Shown: positions 36,243 to 48,837, counted from the stretch's first letter. The stretch is DNA of 64,000 nucleotides from Cryptomeria japonica (GCF_030272615.1 NC_081414.1:337268002-337332001), one strand, 5' to 3'. Numbers and translations are program-made. The notes: generated from the sequence alone by a model not told the origin.

Positions 36243-37360
36243 CTAGTTCAAGACGGGTTCAAAAATTGTAATAAAAAACTCTAGTACTTTTGTATTCAAA
36301 TATTGGACATCTTCCCTCTGAATCAACCTACTTGTATGTTGGTTTTTTGTCCACCAACTATTAAGGACAAGCCTATTCTTTTCACATATTTCCAAAGATA
36401 CAACACAACTTAAATGTATCCCAAGTCGATGCAAAGAAACCTCTGCTCCACCAATACCATAAAATAGAGAAAGAACTTTAATTCCATTAGGATAAAATGC
36501 TTTCAAGACAGATAAATGGTATGCAACTGTATCTATTTGGAATGCATTACCCAAACAGTGTGATCGATCAGTCGCACAAAAAGTTCCATGAGTCTGATCT
36601 TTTTTAAATCCCAATATAATTAATATCTCGTCAACCTCTAGAGGAGCCACCTAACCTGGCCCCACCCAAACCAAGTTCCATTCTTTGCACTTTTCAAGAA
36701 TGTATTTTTGTTCACTATCTTGCAGTTTCCCTCATGAATTTTCAATTACAGTACAAAGTTCTTCACAAAGGACACTACCACATCATCTAGAGTCTATGCA
36801 ATTCAATTTTTTTCTTTGATCCCATGGAGGACAATAGTCCTTTGTCTGAGGAAGTGCTTCCTAAATATTCATGGGGGGGAGAGGCAATTCTTGAAATCAC
36901 CCTTCTATTAGGAGATTGTGTACATAACCTCTTGGTATTCTGGAAGCTAAAAAGTACTTCGAGTCCACCAACTCTGGTTCCACACTATAGAAATTTTTGG
37001 ATATTGTCTTCCAAATATCCTTTGGTGAAAAAGCATCATTCTCATAATAGAAAAAAGGTGTCCCTTGCATGAGCACATTCATTTCCTCCAAGCGTGGCCC
37101 AATAGGTTTCCCAGGAACTCCAAAACTAGTTAGTCCCTCCAGACATAAATTACAGACGTCACATCACACACTCCAAACATTGTTTGTTTGTATAGCATAC
37201 TCTCTATGTATTTATCACCCTTTAACACTTTCCTCTACTTTTCTCCAATTGCTCTTTTCTGGGCAATTGATGAGCTTGTTTCCATGTCACTCAAGATAAT
37301 GCCTACTTGCTTTCTTTTACAAAATTTACTTGCACATGACTCTTCAGCTTGTATCTTTTA
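36243..37360 (-). pseudogene. DRM: DRM-type DNA methyltransferase, truncated pseudogene (right arm and beyond)
   Basis: The minus strand repeats the left-arm sequence (FFYYENDAFSPKDIWKTISK, VDSKYFLASRIPRGYVHN) and continues past the arm: KCKEWNLVWVGPG, a stop, VAPLEVDEILIILGFKKDQT, CLGNAFQIDTVAYHLSVLKA, NGIKVLSLFYGIGGAEVSLH (S-adenosylmethionine-binding motif I), VVSLEICEKNRLVLNSWW and EDVQYL. This is the DRM order, with motif VI and IX-X regions before motif I. The catalytic Pro-Cys segment (SPCNN in DRM2) is missing because the frame ends at 36243. The counterpart of the left-arm acceptor has lost its AG. In-frame stops and this truncation make it inactive. Confidence 0.85.
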
Positions 37361-37625
37361 CTTATGCACATATATAAATTATAATTCAAGCTCAGATGAT
37401 TAAATAAAATTAGCATTTGTAAAGAAAATATTTAATCATTGGATGTTACATATTATCTGACGGAAAGATCCTAGATCCAATTCTTGGAGAAAGGAAACAT
37501 CATTGATAATATTTTTTTCAATTAAGACTAAATCAAATAAATTAAAAATGTTTTATGTAATTTTTAAAAGTAGAACTCATTCAGTGCTTTCATGCACCGA
37601 CGGCCAAACCGTCGGACCCACAGCA
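36679..37625 (-). repeat. Right arm of the long inverted repeat (947 bp)
   Basis: Reverse-complementary to 33664-34603. The outer end is at 37625, with a loop of about 2.07 kb between the arms. Confidence 0.9.
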
Positions 37626-38089
37626 TCTGATGCCATCGGAATTTTGATGATAACTAAAGAAACATCTGATAAGGATGTTGTATGTCCGACGACACCTCCT
37701 TGTCGGACGGTCGTCGATGCATGGTAGTGGGGAAGTGTTGGAATTCCAACCGTAATTCGATGATATTTTTGGTCGAAGGAGAAACCATAGCATCCATCAG
37801 AAGAGTTCATGGTGTCTTTGGAATTTTGATGTTCAATGGCATTGTCAGGAAGTCTGACAATGAGTTTTCAACAGCTACATTTGTCAGTAATCCAACAAAA
37901 ATTAGTCGGACTTCCAACGATAGGCCGTCAGAAATTAGCCCCGAATGTACTAGTGCCTTTACATTGGGTGATAATCTAGAATTAGAGTGCCAAATTTTTT
38001 GAATTTCCTCCTTCACATTGTCAGCCAACTTGTCGGCAACATGTGAAAGCCTCCCACCAAAAGCCCATGTGTCATGTTGAAGTGGATTG
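37626..38089. other. Palindrome-rich non-coding DNA, probable transposon end
   Basis: Contains degenerate CCGTCGGA/TCCGACGG-type words, for example a GTCCGAC...GTCGGAC hairpin (37685-37709), GTTGGAATTCCAAC (37737-37750) and AGTCGGACTTCCAACGATAGG. Such clusters occur in subterminal regions of plant DNA transposons. No boundary was found. Confidence 0.4.
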
Positions 38090-38353
38090 TCAAATCTTTG
38101 TCTTCATTTTACGGTTTATGTTCAAATCAACACAAGTTTGTCTCATTTGACGAGCCTTCCTCAATTGATGGCTTACTAAGGAGGTTGTAATCACTCTTCG
38201 AGCAACTCTCTTATCTCTTTCCTTGTTATTCTTTCCAATAGAATTGAGAGTATTAAATAGATTTTTGATAATAATATAATTTCTCTCCATATTCTTGTTC
38301 ATACAAATCTTCAATTTGTTTAGCAATGGTCTCATCTTTATCATCTTTAGCAA
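38090..38353 (-). pseudogene. Basic ORF, likely downstream exon of the 38375-38995 gene
   Basis: 87 codons, rich in Lys, Arg and Asn (NKERDKRVARRVITTSLVSH), on the same strand and directly downstream of the acidic-repeat ORF. No domain recognised. The link to its neighbour is by position only. Confidence 0.3.
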
Positions 38354-38374
38354 TTGAACAAAAAGTTGGCATTG

Positions 38375-38995
38375 CTAGGTCAATGTCTTATTGCTAAAAT
38401 TTTGGCCGAAAAGTTGTGTAGCCCACAATCGAACGATTCTTGTTGACCTCTTGCCTTCGGGATTCACAATAATGTTCTCATCAATTTCAAGTAACCATTT
38501 TGGGGTTCTTGAAGGTATTGGATTTGGAATTTGTCTTTCATCCATGAGAGGGTCTTCATTTGTGAAGTAATTAGGTGTTACATATTGCTCACTTGGAGCA
38601 ATTCCACCTTCAATGTCAAAGTTTTCCACATTTTCACCTTCAATGTCAAAATTTTCCACATGTTCACCTCCTATGTCAAAATTTTCTACATTTTCACCTC
38701 CAATGTAAAAAAAAATCATATTTAAACCAAAATTATGGACACATTCATTGTCAACTCCCAAATTTTCATTATCACTTTCAACATTTTCACTTTCAAAATC
38801 TACATTTTCATTTTCAATAACTTGTTCAACATTTTCAAATTCAATTTCCTCTTCACTTGAAGTAACATTAGCAATATTTAACATACCTTGTCTTCTCCTC
38901 CTATGACCTTCTCTATCTCTTTCTCTATACACTTCAATTTGGTCATTTGAAAGATTTCTTTTGTGTTTAGACTTCCGATGACTACTACTCCCCAT
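38375..38995 (-). CDS. Unrecognised ORF with acidic tandem repeats
   Basis: 206 codons with an ATG start. The N-terminus is strongly basic (SSSHRKSKHKRNLSNDQIEV, RERDREGHRRRRQ), like a nuclear-localisation or nucleic-acid-binding tail. The middle is very acidic with two repeat types: NENVDFESENVESDNENLG and three to four 11-residue repeats of the form GGENVENFDIE. The C-terminal part (PKWLLEIDENIIVNPEGKRS, TRIVRLWATQLFGQNFSNK) looks globular. The neighbourhood is transposon-derived, so it may be the first ORF of a DNA transposon. I cannot name it, and expression is unproven. Confidence 0.4.
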   Translation of the reverse strand: MGSSSHRKSKHKRNLSNDQIEVYRERDREGHRRRRQGMLNIANVTSSEEEIEFENVEQVIENENVDFESENVESDNENLGVDNECVHNFGLNMIFFYIGGENVENFDIGGEHVENFDIEGENVENFDIEGGIAPSEQYVTPNYFTNEDPLMDERQIPNPIPSRTPKWLLEIDENIIVNPEGKRSTRIVRLWATQLFGQNFSNKTLT

Positions 38996-39775
<780 letters not shown>

Positions 39776-40195
39776 GGGTCATATGACCTCTTAGGACCCA
39801 TAACAACCCAGTATGGTGTCATAAGGGGTCATATGACCCATAATGACACCGTATAGTGTCGTAAAGGGTCATATTGAGCCCTAAGGGATCATAAGGTGTC
39901 TTAAGGGGTCATATGACACAATATGACCCCTTAGGACACAATATGACCCATAATGACATAATTTGGTGTCGTAAGGGATCACATGGTGTCCTAAGGGGTC
40001 ATAGGACACAATATGACCCCTTAGGACACCATAGGACCCATTACGACCCAATATGGTGTCATAAGGGGTCATATGTTGTCCTTAGGAGTCATATGGTATC
40101 CCATGACCCCTTAGGACACCATATGACCCCTAACGATACCATATGGTATCCTAATTGGTCATAGTGTGTCATAAGGTTGCAAGATGAACCATTAT
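39776..40195. repeat. Palindromic simple array based on GGGTCATATGACCC
   Basis: About 420 bp of degenerate repeats of words such as GGTCATATGACCC, CCTTAGGACAC, GACACCATATGG and GTGTCATAAGGGG, in both orientations. Many units are themselves inverted repeats, so either strand can form many small hairpins. Confidence 0.85.
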
Positions 40196-40204
40196 CCCCC
40201 CCCC

Positions 40205-40248
<44 letters not shown>

Positions 40249-40294
40249 ATCTCTTTCTCTTTCCCCCACTTCCCCCTCTCCCTCTCCCTAATAT
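40195..40294 (+). repeat. C-run and CT microsatellite, inverse of the GA tract
   Basis: A run of cytosines, then ~20 CT dinucleotides (40208-40246) and CTCTCCTAATCTC words. TCTCTCCTAATCTC is the reverse complement of GAGATTAGGAGAGA, so this is an inverted counterpart of the GA tract on the other side of the palindromic array. Confidence 0.9.
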
Positions 40295-41470
40295 CATTTA
40301 CTAATATATTTATAAATTAATATATTGTATATTAATATATTATATATTAATAAACAATAGATTAATTATGTGCAAATTTAGTTATTGAATTTAATTATTA
40401 AAATTGGATATCCGATTTTTGTTGTACAAATTTTAAATTTTAAATTTTGGCTCGGGTTTGCTTTGGGATTTGGCTTGGAAGTGGCAAGCCTAGAAAGTCA
40501 ACTAAAAAAATGTGTTTTTCAGTATTCCTTGATTTTCCAAACTTTTCACTAGTGGTTGACGACCTATTTTATAGCCAAAATTGATCAAACAAAAAGGGTG
40601 TTTTAAGGACGTTCTCAAATTTCCAACAATATAAGGCATGTGTTATTTTGACTTTAATAAATAATTATTATTTATTTTCTAATTGAATTTTGACAAAAGT
40701 CCTAATTGATAGACTGATTGAAAAACACTCATAACTCTCAAACGGTATAACATTTTTTGAATCTGAAACATGCGTCACATCCTATGCTTTGTCTACTATA
40801 GGGAAAAAAATTTTAAAAAATTAATTTCATAAGGTTTTGACCAAGTTAAGGTGGTCAAACATAGGAGTTTCTGAATTTCTGAAAAGTTGTAGTAAAAAAT
40901 TCATAAATAATTATTTACTTTATAAAAAATTATAAAAATTTATGTGTCACATTCGAACATGAGTCTAATGCTTATATTATAAATCTTATAAAAAAATATT
41001 ATGATTTGATTGTGACTAGGGTGGTCAGACATATGCCTACTTCTTATCTTTTTCCTAAAATTTTAGTACCACTGCTTTGAAATTTGAAATTTTCATCAAA
41101 TAGGGTTTTCTTTTTCCAAAAAACAACTAGTAGCTTAGAAACTAATTCAATTTTCTATAGATTCTCTTCTTTCATATTTTTAAAATAATGTTCAAAACTT
41201 ATTGTAATTTTCATGTCAAGTTGCATAACTCTGATTTTCTAAAATTTCATTGCCACTTAAGGGCATGTTTTGGTACACCATGATCCTGCACATACCTATC
41301 AACATCCATATAAATCATCAAATATCATATATCTAATAGCATCTAACATCAATAGTAAGTAACTAAAATACATGAGTAATCATCATCCAAATAATCAAAT
41401 ATAGTCTAGATAAGTCTATCAAACATAAAATAATAGTCAAATCTAGTCAGAATAGATCAAATCAAGGGTG
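40295..41470. other. AT-rich non-coding DNA
   Basis: No credible frame or terminal repeat seen. It forms the flank at the 3' (left) side of the second LINE. Confidence 0.4.
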
Positions 41471-41681
41471 GACACTAAACCTGGGAAGGACAAGGAGGTC
41501 TATTCTCCCTGTCCATGGAAGGGTAAGAATTAAATGAGCATGGGGGAGACTGGGAGACATGGTTAGTGTTATCAAGCAAGGGAGCCTTAAAGTCGAGAGA
41601 TTTATCGTTTGATAGAGGGTGACCCTTAGACTTCTTATTGGCCTCTTTAGTTCTAGAGCTAGAAGGGTGGAAAATCTCTGA

Positions 41682-42475
41682 TTATTTAACCTTCCCCTTC
41701 CCAGAAGGTGAGGGATTGACAGACTTAGTTCTTATTTTCCTTTTCTTTGGAGGGACAAAGAAATCATCCTCCATGTTCATTTTCCAATCAACATCATTGG
41801 GACTATGGGTTTTCGACTCTGCATCCTTCAAAATGGAAATAAGAGGAGAGTTGGGCTTGGCAGAATTATCTTTAAAATGAACATAAATCAAGACTAGTAA
41901 ACCCACATGAAGAATAGGATTAACACTAGGGTTATCTTTATGCTCATAAATACTAGTGTTGTGGGAAGACAAAAGATTGAAAGGGAAGGAAACCCTAACT
42001 TGGTGTCTGAAATGATTTAGCAAGATGAAATGATGCCCAAAAAATCTTGAGTATCGATCATCCATGGTGTTGTACTCCATAATCATCTTCAGCACCTCCC
42101 TCGATATCGGCTTGATAGTATCTGCATCATAGTAGCTTTTTTTTTTCTTAACCAACAACTTCCTCTCTGTCTATTTTAGGAAATTTCTTCACCGTAGGGT
42201 TGGAATATTTGGTCTTTGTAAAACTTGAGACCCTAAGCGGGAAGACCATTAATATCTACAATTAAGTTCTCATCCACCACCATAGTCCTCCCAAATAGAT
42301 TAATTTGATCATTATTCCATCCATTGGCAAAAATATTAGTCACTTTTGGATCCCATCCATGCAGCTTCTCAATGTAGGGCGTAAAATCCCCCTTCTCCAA
42401 AATTCTCCATATGGTCTGGTTGACCCTTAGCCCTTGATAGTCCACAGGTTCAGTGTGACTCCTCTCTCCTCCCAT
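41682..42475 (-). pseudogene. LINE ORF3 (second LINE), truncated
   Basis: Begins MGGERSHTEPVDYQGLRVNQ and continues WRILEKGDFTPYIEKLHGWD, NIFANGWNNDQINLFG, VDINGLPA(stop)GLKFYK. After a frameshift near 42160 it reads EVLKMIMEYNTMDDRYSRFF, ILLNHFRHQVRVSFPFNLLS and PILHVGLLVLIYVH. These line up with LINE 1 ORF3 (SGLIPYLDRLHDPS, AFVNGWKKGN, VTGLAMTGRRFYR, ILNHFRHGK, PILHEGLIVLI). A basic segment (PPKKRKIRTKSVNPSPSGKG) precedes a stop at 41682, after which the frame still reads SSSRTKEANKKSKGHPLSND. Function unknown. Confidence 0.7.
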
Positions 42476-42705
42476 CTTAACATTAGCAGAGTCCTCAAGA
42501 ACAAAGTGGAAAAGAAGAAAAGTTAAAATCCAAATAGAGTCCTCAAGAATAGAGTGGTTAAATAGAATGTACAGGTAGGTTAACAACCAAATGAGCTCAT
42601 ATGAAACCTAGAAAGCATGCGAGCAATAATGAATCAATCTGCTTCTAGGCTCACCATGATAGCCACCATGAATAGTAATAATGTCTCTACCCATTATTGA
42701 AATTA

Positions 42706-45700
42706 TCAATATGAAGGGTTACCTCCATGTATCCCATGTGATATATCATATCTAAGAAGGACTCTGACATCATGCTCCAAGTTGTCTTCTAAAGTCCATA
42801 GCATCCTCCCCTTAACTATCACCCCCTTGTTGGAAAATAATTCTACCACCATGTTGGATTCCTTGAAAGCAGGGGAAATAAAAATTTCATCAAAATAAAG
42901 GATTATTTGTTTTGATAAATTAATCCAATTATGAATAGTCTAAGAAGCCTTATTGTTCCCCTTAAGAAATTTGATGATATTGCTTGAATCCCCTTCAATC
43001 CAAACATTTTTACCATTAATTTGACGGGCAAGAAGTAAAGTCAGATAGGCCCCAATGGCTTCAATAAGGTGGTTGGTCTAGTTACCCAAGGGGGAGGCCA
43101 CCACTAAAATGAACTTGCCATTCTCATCCCCAATCACTCCCCCACACCCAGCCGACCTTCTATTCCCTTTGGTTGCCCCATCAAAATTGATTTAAATAAT
43201 CCATCCCTCAAGAGGAAAGCTCCAGAACACACCATCCCTTGATTTTTTAGCTAGCATTGAAGTTTTAGAAATATCAATTTTTAATTACCAATCTTTAGAA
43301 ACCTCAAAGTTAAAGGCTTGGCATGTTTGTTTCTCCTCCCTCTTAAACTAATTATCTAAGATATTCATATTCTCTCCAATGGCCCTTATAATTTTTTTGA
43401 AGAAAATATACGCTGAGAGAGCAACTTACCAAAAAAATAATGTTATTCATCTCTTTCCATATACCCCATGCCACATGAGGGAACACAAAAGACCACAATA
43501 ATCGAATCATCTAATTAGTCCAAGGTGCTTTCAACTAATAGTAAAAGTCAAGAATAGACTTAGGAAAGACCCAAGAGAGATTCCACCTCTTTAAAACTTG
43601 ATCCCAAATAACCCAAGAATAGGAGCAATGAAGAAAAATATGAGAGGAGGATTCAGCTTCAACCATACAAAGATAACACTTGCTTGGTAGCAAAAATCCT
43701 CTTTACATAAATTGTCCAAAGTAAGTAGGTTGTTCTGAAGAAGAATCCAAAAGAAGATGTTAATTTTGGGATTAAGACTTTTCACCCATGTATTAGCCCA
43801 TAGAAGAGAAGGAGAGTTTGATTGAGACAAAAGAGAGACAACTGAGGAGACAAAAAAAATCCCAAAGAGAGTCAATCTCCAGCCTAAGCAATCCTCCAGA
43901 CCAAAAAGATCAAGGGCCATAGAATTGAGGGTCATATGAAGAGGCGGGAGAGAGTCATTAATGAGACCAAGATAAACCCATTGCCCCTCCTTCTAGTAAT
44001 CACCAACAAACTAACCAAATTTGGCCTTGCATTCTCCAATAAAAGGGAGAAAAGAGGAAAAATTGTAGAGAGGATCCTGAAGAGCTGGGTATCTTCCCAG
44101 AATAAGGCTTTTCTTCCAACTCCAATTCTCCAACTTGCACCCCTCACAACAACCTCCCTAGCTTTAATAACATCATTCCATAAAGAAGATCCCATCAGGA
44201 GATTGTGACACTAGACAAAATCTTTAAGGGAGCCAACACTGTGCAAATATTTGCTATTCCATATTGAATTCCACCCCCTTAAATCAGAAAAAGATCTCTG
44301 AATTCATTTCGTAAGGAGAGATAAATTGAAAAGTTTCAATATTCCTCAGACCAAGCCCCCCAATATTTTTGTTCTATAAACAGCTTCCGAAGAAACAAGA
44401 AAAATTGTTTTCCTCAACACCAGACCATAAGAAACATTTCTAAATCTTCTCTGTGATATCAGCAAAATTAGAAGGAATTTTAAATAAACCGAGAGCATAA
44501 ACTAACAGATTTTGAAGGGAAGATTTTAGGAGTTGAATATTTCCCACCTGACTGAGAAGGGATCCCTTCCATCCAGCCAGTTTCCTATTAAACTTGTCAA
44601 TAAGAGATACCGAAAGGAATTAGTAGGTTTAGAACACAATGGGAGACCAAGATAGGAAGAGGGAAGAGAAATGATAGTACATCCTATGATGGAAGTGATC
44701 GTCTTCTGCCTATTATTTGGGGTGTTGAAAAAAATAGGGAGCTCTTCTTCAAATTTGTTTTTTGATCTGATGCCTTCTCATACAAATCCAGAGTCTTCCT
44801 GAAAACTCTAGCTTCCCATATGGACGAACTTCCCATCAAGATAGTATCATCGATGAATTGTTGGTGAGAGTAGACCATGGTAGAAGAGGAAGGTCTAAGG
44901 CATTTTAGAATTCCATCATTCACCAGCTTTTGCATATATCTTCCCAAACAATTTGTCATCAAAATAAAGAGAATTTGGGAAAGAGGATCTCCCTGTCTAA
45001 TTCCCCTAGACCCCTTAAAAAAATGCGAGGGGGAACCTTTGACAATAACAGTTGAAGAAGATGAGGAGATAAGCTTCCAGATTACCTAAATAACTCTCTC
45101 CATAAATCCAAAAGCCTTCAAACCGTTAAGTAAAAAAGTCCATTTCACTCTATCATAGGCTTTGGACAAATCAAGCTTAAGCAAAAAAAATTGCTTTCTG
45201 GAAGCCTCCAAAGAATGGATATTCTCATGCACAGTGATGATGTAATCAAGGATTTGCCTTCTTGGAACAAAACCACTCTAGTGGGAAGATATTAAAAGTG
45301 AGAGAATGACCAACAATCTAGAAGTCAAGACTTTACAGATGATCTTGTAGAAAGAAATACAAAGACTAGTGGGCATGAAGGCATCAAAGACATCTGCTCC
45401 TGGGACTTTGGGAATAAGAACAATAAAAGTGGAATTGATTTATTTAAGAAAATTCCTCGACCCAAAGAATTCTTTAACCCCATTGACAACATCCTCAGCA
45501 ACAATATCCCAAAAAAACTTGAAAGAAGAACATTGGAAAACCATTTGGGCCAGGGGATTTGTTACCTTCGAAGTATAATACCACTTTCCTAACTTTATTT
45601 GAGGGGGGAATAGCCGATCAAAATTTGTTTTGATCTGCATTCAAAATTTTCAGAATGACTTCAATAAAATTTTGTTGCACATTCTCATCTAATCCGTCTT

Positions 45701-46922
45701 CAACAGAAAGGAGATTGTTGAAGAAATGAACTTCTCTTCTAATATCTTCATCCTTATCAATCTTGGCTCCATCTTTAAAGACATGCGAGATCCTATTAGT
45801 TGACTTATGCTTTAACATCGTCATATGGAAAAAATGAGTATTCTTGTCCCCTGAAGAAAGCCACAAGGATCTAGATCTTTGTTTCCATAATTCTTCCTCT
45901 TTTGAAATAATGTCATGATATTTCATGAGAATCTCATTCTCTCTTGCCAAGTGGTCATCAACATATCCCTCTTTTTGGTTTTGTCCTAAATTTCTTTTAA
46001 GTCTAATTGGGTAGCTGCTTTCATAGAAAAAATATCCCCAAAAACTTCCTTGTTCCATTTCCCTACCTTGTATTTGACTTACCTTAACTTTTTAGCCACC
46101 CTAAATATATTCATTCTTGTTACTTTTATGTTCCACCATTATTTAATAGAATCCTTCAAAAGTGGGTAGGAAAACCACATTTTTTCAAATCTAAAAGGAA
46201 AATTCCTTTTTCCATTTCTAGAATCTACCCCAAAACTGATGGGATAGTGATCAAAACCAACCCTGGAAAGGGCTTTAGGGAGCCTAAATATTTAAATTTA
46301 ACCACTCATTGGATATGAGGGAATGATCGAAGAGAACCTGAATCAAATAATTTCCAACCCTCCTATTAGTCCACGTGAAAGGGGCTCCCCTTAAAACAAC
46401 ATCATGCATACCTTGGTTGTTTATGAATTTCATCAAATTCAGCTTACTATCCAAATGAATATGAGATCCACCAAAATTCTCTGCTTCATGAAGAGGAGAA
46501 TTCAAATCCCCCATAATAATCCAATTCTCTTCAGAGAAGAGTTTTTTGAAAGCAACAAGTTTGTTCCAAAAAACAATTCTAGCATTTTTATTGTTAGGAG
46601 CATAAATGTTTGACAAGATCCAAGAGAAACCATCTCTAATGTAATTGAATCTAGAAGCCACATGATTAGAGTCCTCCCAAAGTAGGTTGCATTAGATGTA
46701 GTTACAATTCCAAAAATTAACAATGCCACCCAAAGCACCTTCCGAACTAACACCAAAAACACTACAATGCTTAAAAGGTTTAATTCTTTCCACTCTTTCC
46801 TTTGGCATTTTAGTTACTTGAACTAATAAAATATCAGATTTTTGGTCCCTAATAAAATTATGCAAAACATATTGTTTATGAGAGCTATTAAGTCCTCTCA
46901 AGTTCCATGACATGATCTTCAT
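42706..46922 (-). pseudogene. LINE ORF2 (second LINE)
   Basis: Endonuclease from 46922 (MKIMSWNLRGLNSSHKQ; SWILSNIYAPNN; IIMGDLNSPLHEAENFGG; APFTWTNRR); linker WLSSGDKNTHFFHMTMLKHK (~45830); RT with QQFIDDTILMG (~44835); zf-RVT/connection at 43935-43591; RNase H near 43190-42850 (INFDGATKGNRRSAGCGGVI, NHLIEAIGAYL, WIEGDSSNIIKFL). In the endonuclease the VQEMKM of LINE 1 is VQVTKM, which loses the catalytic Glu. The frame has many stops, mostly TAG, including two in RNase H at 43078-43080 and 42940-42942. The end is a TGA at 42706. Confidence 0.85.
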
Positions 46923-47164
46923 TTCTTACCAGGGGAGCAGAATTCCATAATGGTTCTCTGGGTCCCATCAACAATGTTCTAAAGGCATTCTTGTTCGTTG
47001 TACCATTTAGTTGATTTCCTTCCCACTACACTCATACTAGCTCTACAATCTGCCTTTGCTTTGTTTCTGGTGGAAACCCTAGAGATCGTATTTGATTTCT
47101 TGCCTTTTTTCTTCTCTATTGTAATAAAAGGCCTCTCTCCATCCATATAAAAATCCTCTAAACT

Positions 47165-48837
47165 TTAATTTTCTTTACAAAAATCTAGCCCTTTGATCTC
47201 GATATTCTTTAGGAACAATTTTATATCTGAGCTCCCTTGTTTCATATTCTGGTTTATAACAAGAGTGGTTGGTTGCTCCTCCCTTGAGTCTTTTCTCTCT
47301 GAAGTGGAAAGGTTTGCATTCCCTTGAGAATTTTGAATAGGAGAAAAAGGAAAAGTAGGCTTAACCACCTCAAGAGTCTGTGTCGTAGTAGTGCAAACCG
47401 CAGGGACAATAGACACCCCATTGGACCCATTTCTTTCCCTTGCATCATTATTTATCTCAACAAAAATTATATTATCAGGAGCAAAAACCTCGTTATCCAT
47501 TTTCTTTCCTTCTTGTATCTAAACCTCCTTATTAATGTCCACAAAATCTTGATGTACATGTTCTTCAACTTCGTGGCCAAACATTTCATGTCCACTACCC
47601 AGAGATTCTTTCTTTCTCGAATCCTAAGGAGTTGGAATTCGCTTCTCTATGTATTTATCCTCTTCTTGACCATCATCCTGGTTCTTACTCACATTCTACA
47701 CCCCCCCACCCTCGAGTCTTTATCTTTCCAAATCTTATCCTTGTTAGATGTGTTCTAAAGCTCGAGATCTTTAGCCTAAAGAGGGCATTTCTTTGCCCAA
47801 AGCCCTATTTTTTTACAGTTGAAACACACAAAGGGAAGAGATTCAAACTTTATGGGTTGAACCCATTCCCCTAGTTTGGAATCAATGTTAATGGAGGAGG
47901 GGAGTTCAGACAACTGGATCACTCCAACACAAATTCTGGCAAAAACCAATCTCTTACGAGTAGTTGTCATAGCATCAATAGATAAAATATCTCCAAAGGA
48001 ACTTGCTACCCCACGAAAAACATCTTTGTTCCAGTATTCCAATGGTAGACGTGTGAGTCTAACCCAAACTGGGACAACTTCAAAGATAGAGTTCGAAAGG
48101 TCCAAATTGGGGGACCATTTCATTAGAGCCAAGGAGGACTTGCCAATCACCCAAGTTCCATGCACTAAGACTGTAGAGATATCCTCTTTGCATGAGAAGG
48201 AAAGGGAAAAGAAGCCCTTTGACATTGAAGAAATGTTGACCTGGCCCTCCAGTTTCCACTTATTTCTAGCAAAATCCCTAGCAGTCTTGATATTGGGTCT
48301 AGGACCCATAAATTTACCCACCAGAGATAGAGCCATAATCAAAATATTATGGTCAATGATTGGATCATGAATAGAGATAGAAAACCTTCCTGCACAAGGA
48401 TCCGAAGTATTACTAACTAGAGGCAGAGATGATTTCCCCAAAAGTTTGATCCCAAAAAGAGAAGACCGCTACTTTGATTTCTTCTTTAAATCTCTAGCAA
48501 TCATGTTAACTTCTAGAAGACCCTCGAGATTTTGAGGATCCTTCATGTAAAGATTAATTGACTTGGGATCCAAGATAGGGTAAACCTAGAATCCATCTAG
48601 ATCCTCCACTCTCTCCCCAAGAAGGAGGTCAAATCTGCAGGGCACTAAGGAACCACCACCCGGGTCCCGATGAAAATTTGTATACATGCATCGAATCTGT
48701 GGGTCCCCATCCTTAGTATCAATATCATTTTGTCCTTCATCTAAACTGCCAGTGTTCTAATCTGCACCAGTCTTCGAACCTAATTCCCTGCAACCATCTC
48801 CTGCCCGAGCACACCCTAGTCTCCTACTCCCGCTCAT
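47165..48837 (-). pseudogene. LINE ORF1 (second LINE): DUF4283-like with imperfect zinc knuckle
   Basis: Starts MSGSRRLGCARAGDGCRELG at 48837. The DUF4283-like core is open from 48441 (ALSLVGKFMGPRPNIKTARD, FSLSFSCKEDISTVLVHGTW, VPVWVRLTRLPLEYWNKDVF). The knuckle CFNCKKIGLWAKKC has Leu in place of the zinc-binding His. The C-terminal tail continues to 47165 (LVINQNMKQGSSDIKLFLKN). At least five TAG stops interrupt it. ORF2 starts ~240 bp downstream. Confidence 0.82.

Larger units (their letters stand above)
41471..48837 (-). mobile_element. Second LINE of the three-ORF type, decayed
   Basis: On the minus strand: ORF1 (48837-47165), ORF2 (46922-42706) and ORF3 (42475-41682 and a little beyond). 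Order, spacing and motifs match the LINE at 12534-20418, but the sequences differ clearly, so these are not recent sister copies. The coiled-coil C-terminus of ORF3 and the typical 3' UTR end were not found at the left side, so the 3' end is lost or too decayed. No target-site duplication was found. Confidence 0.8.
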
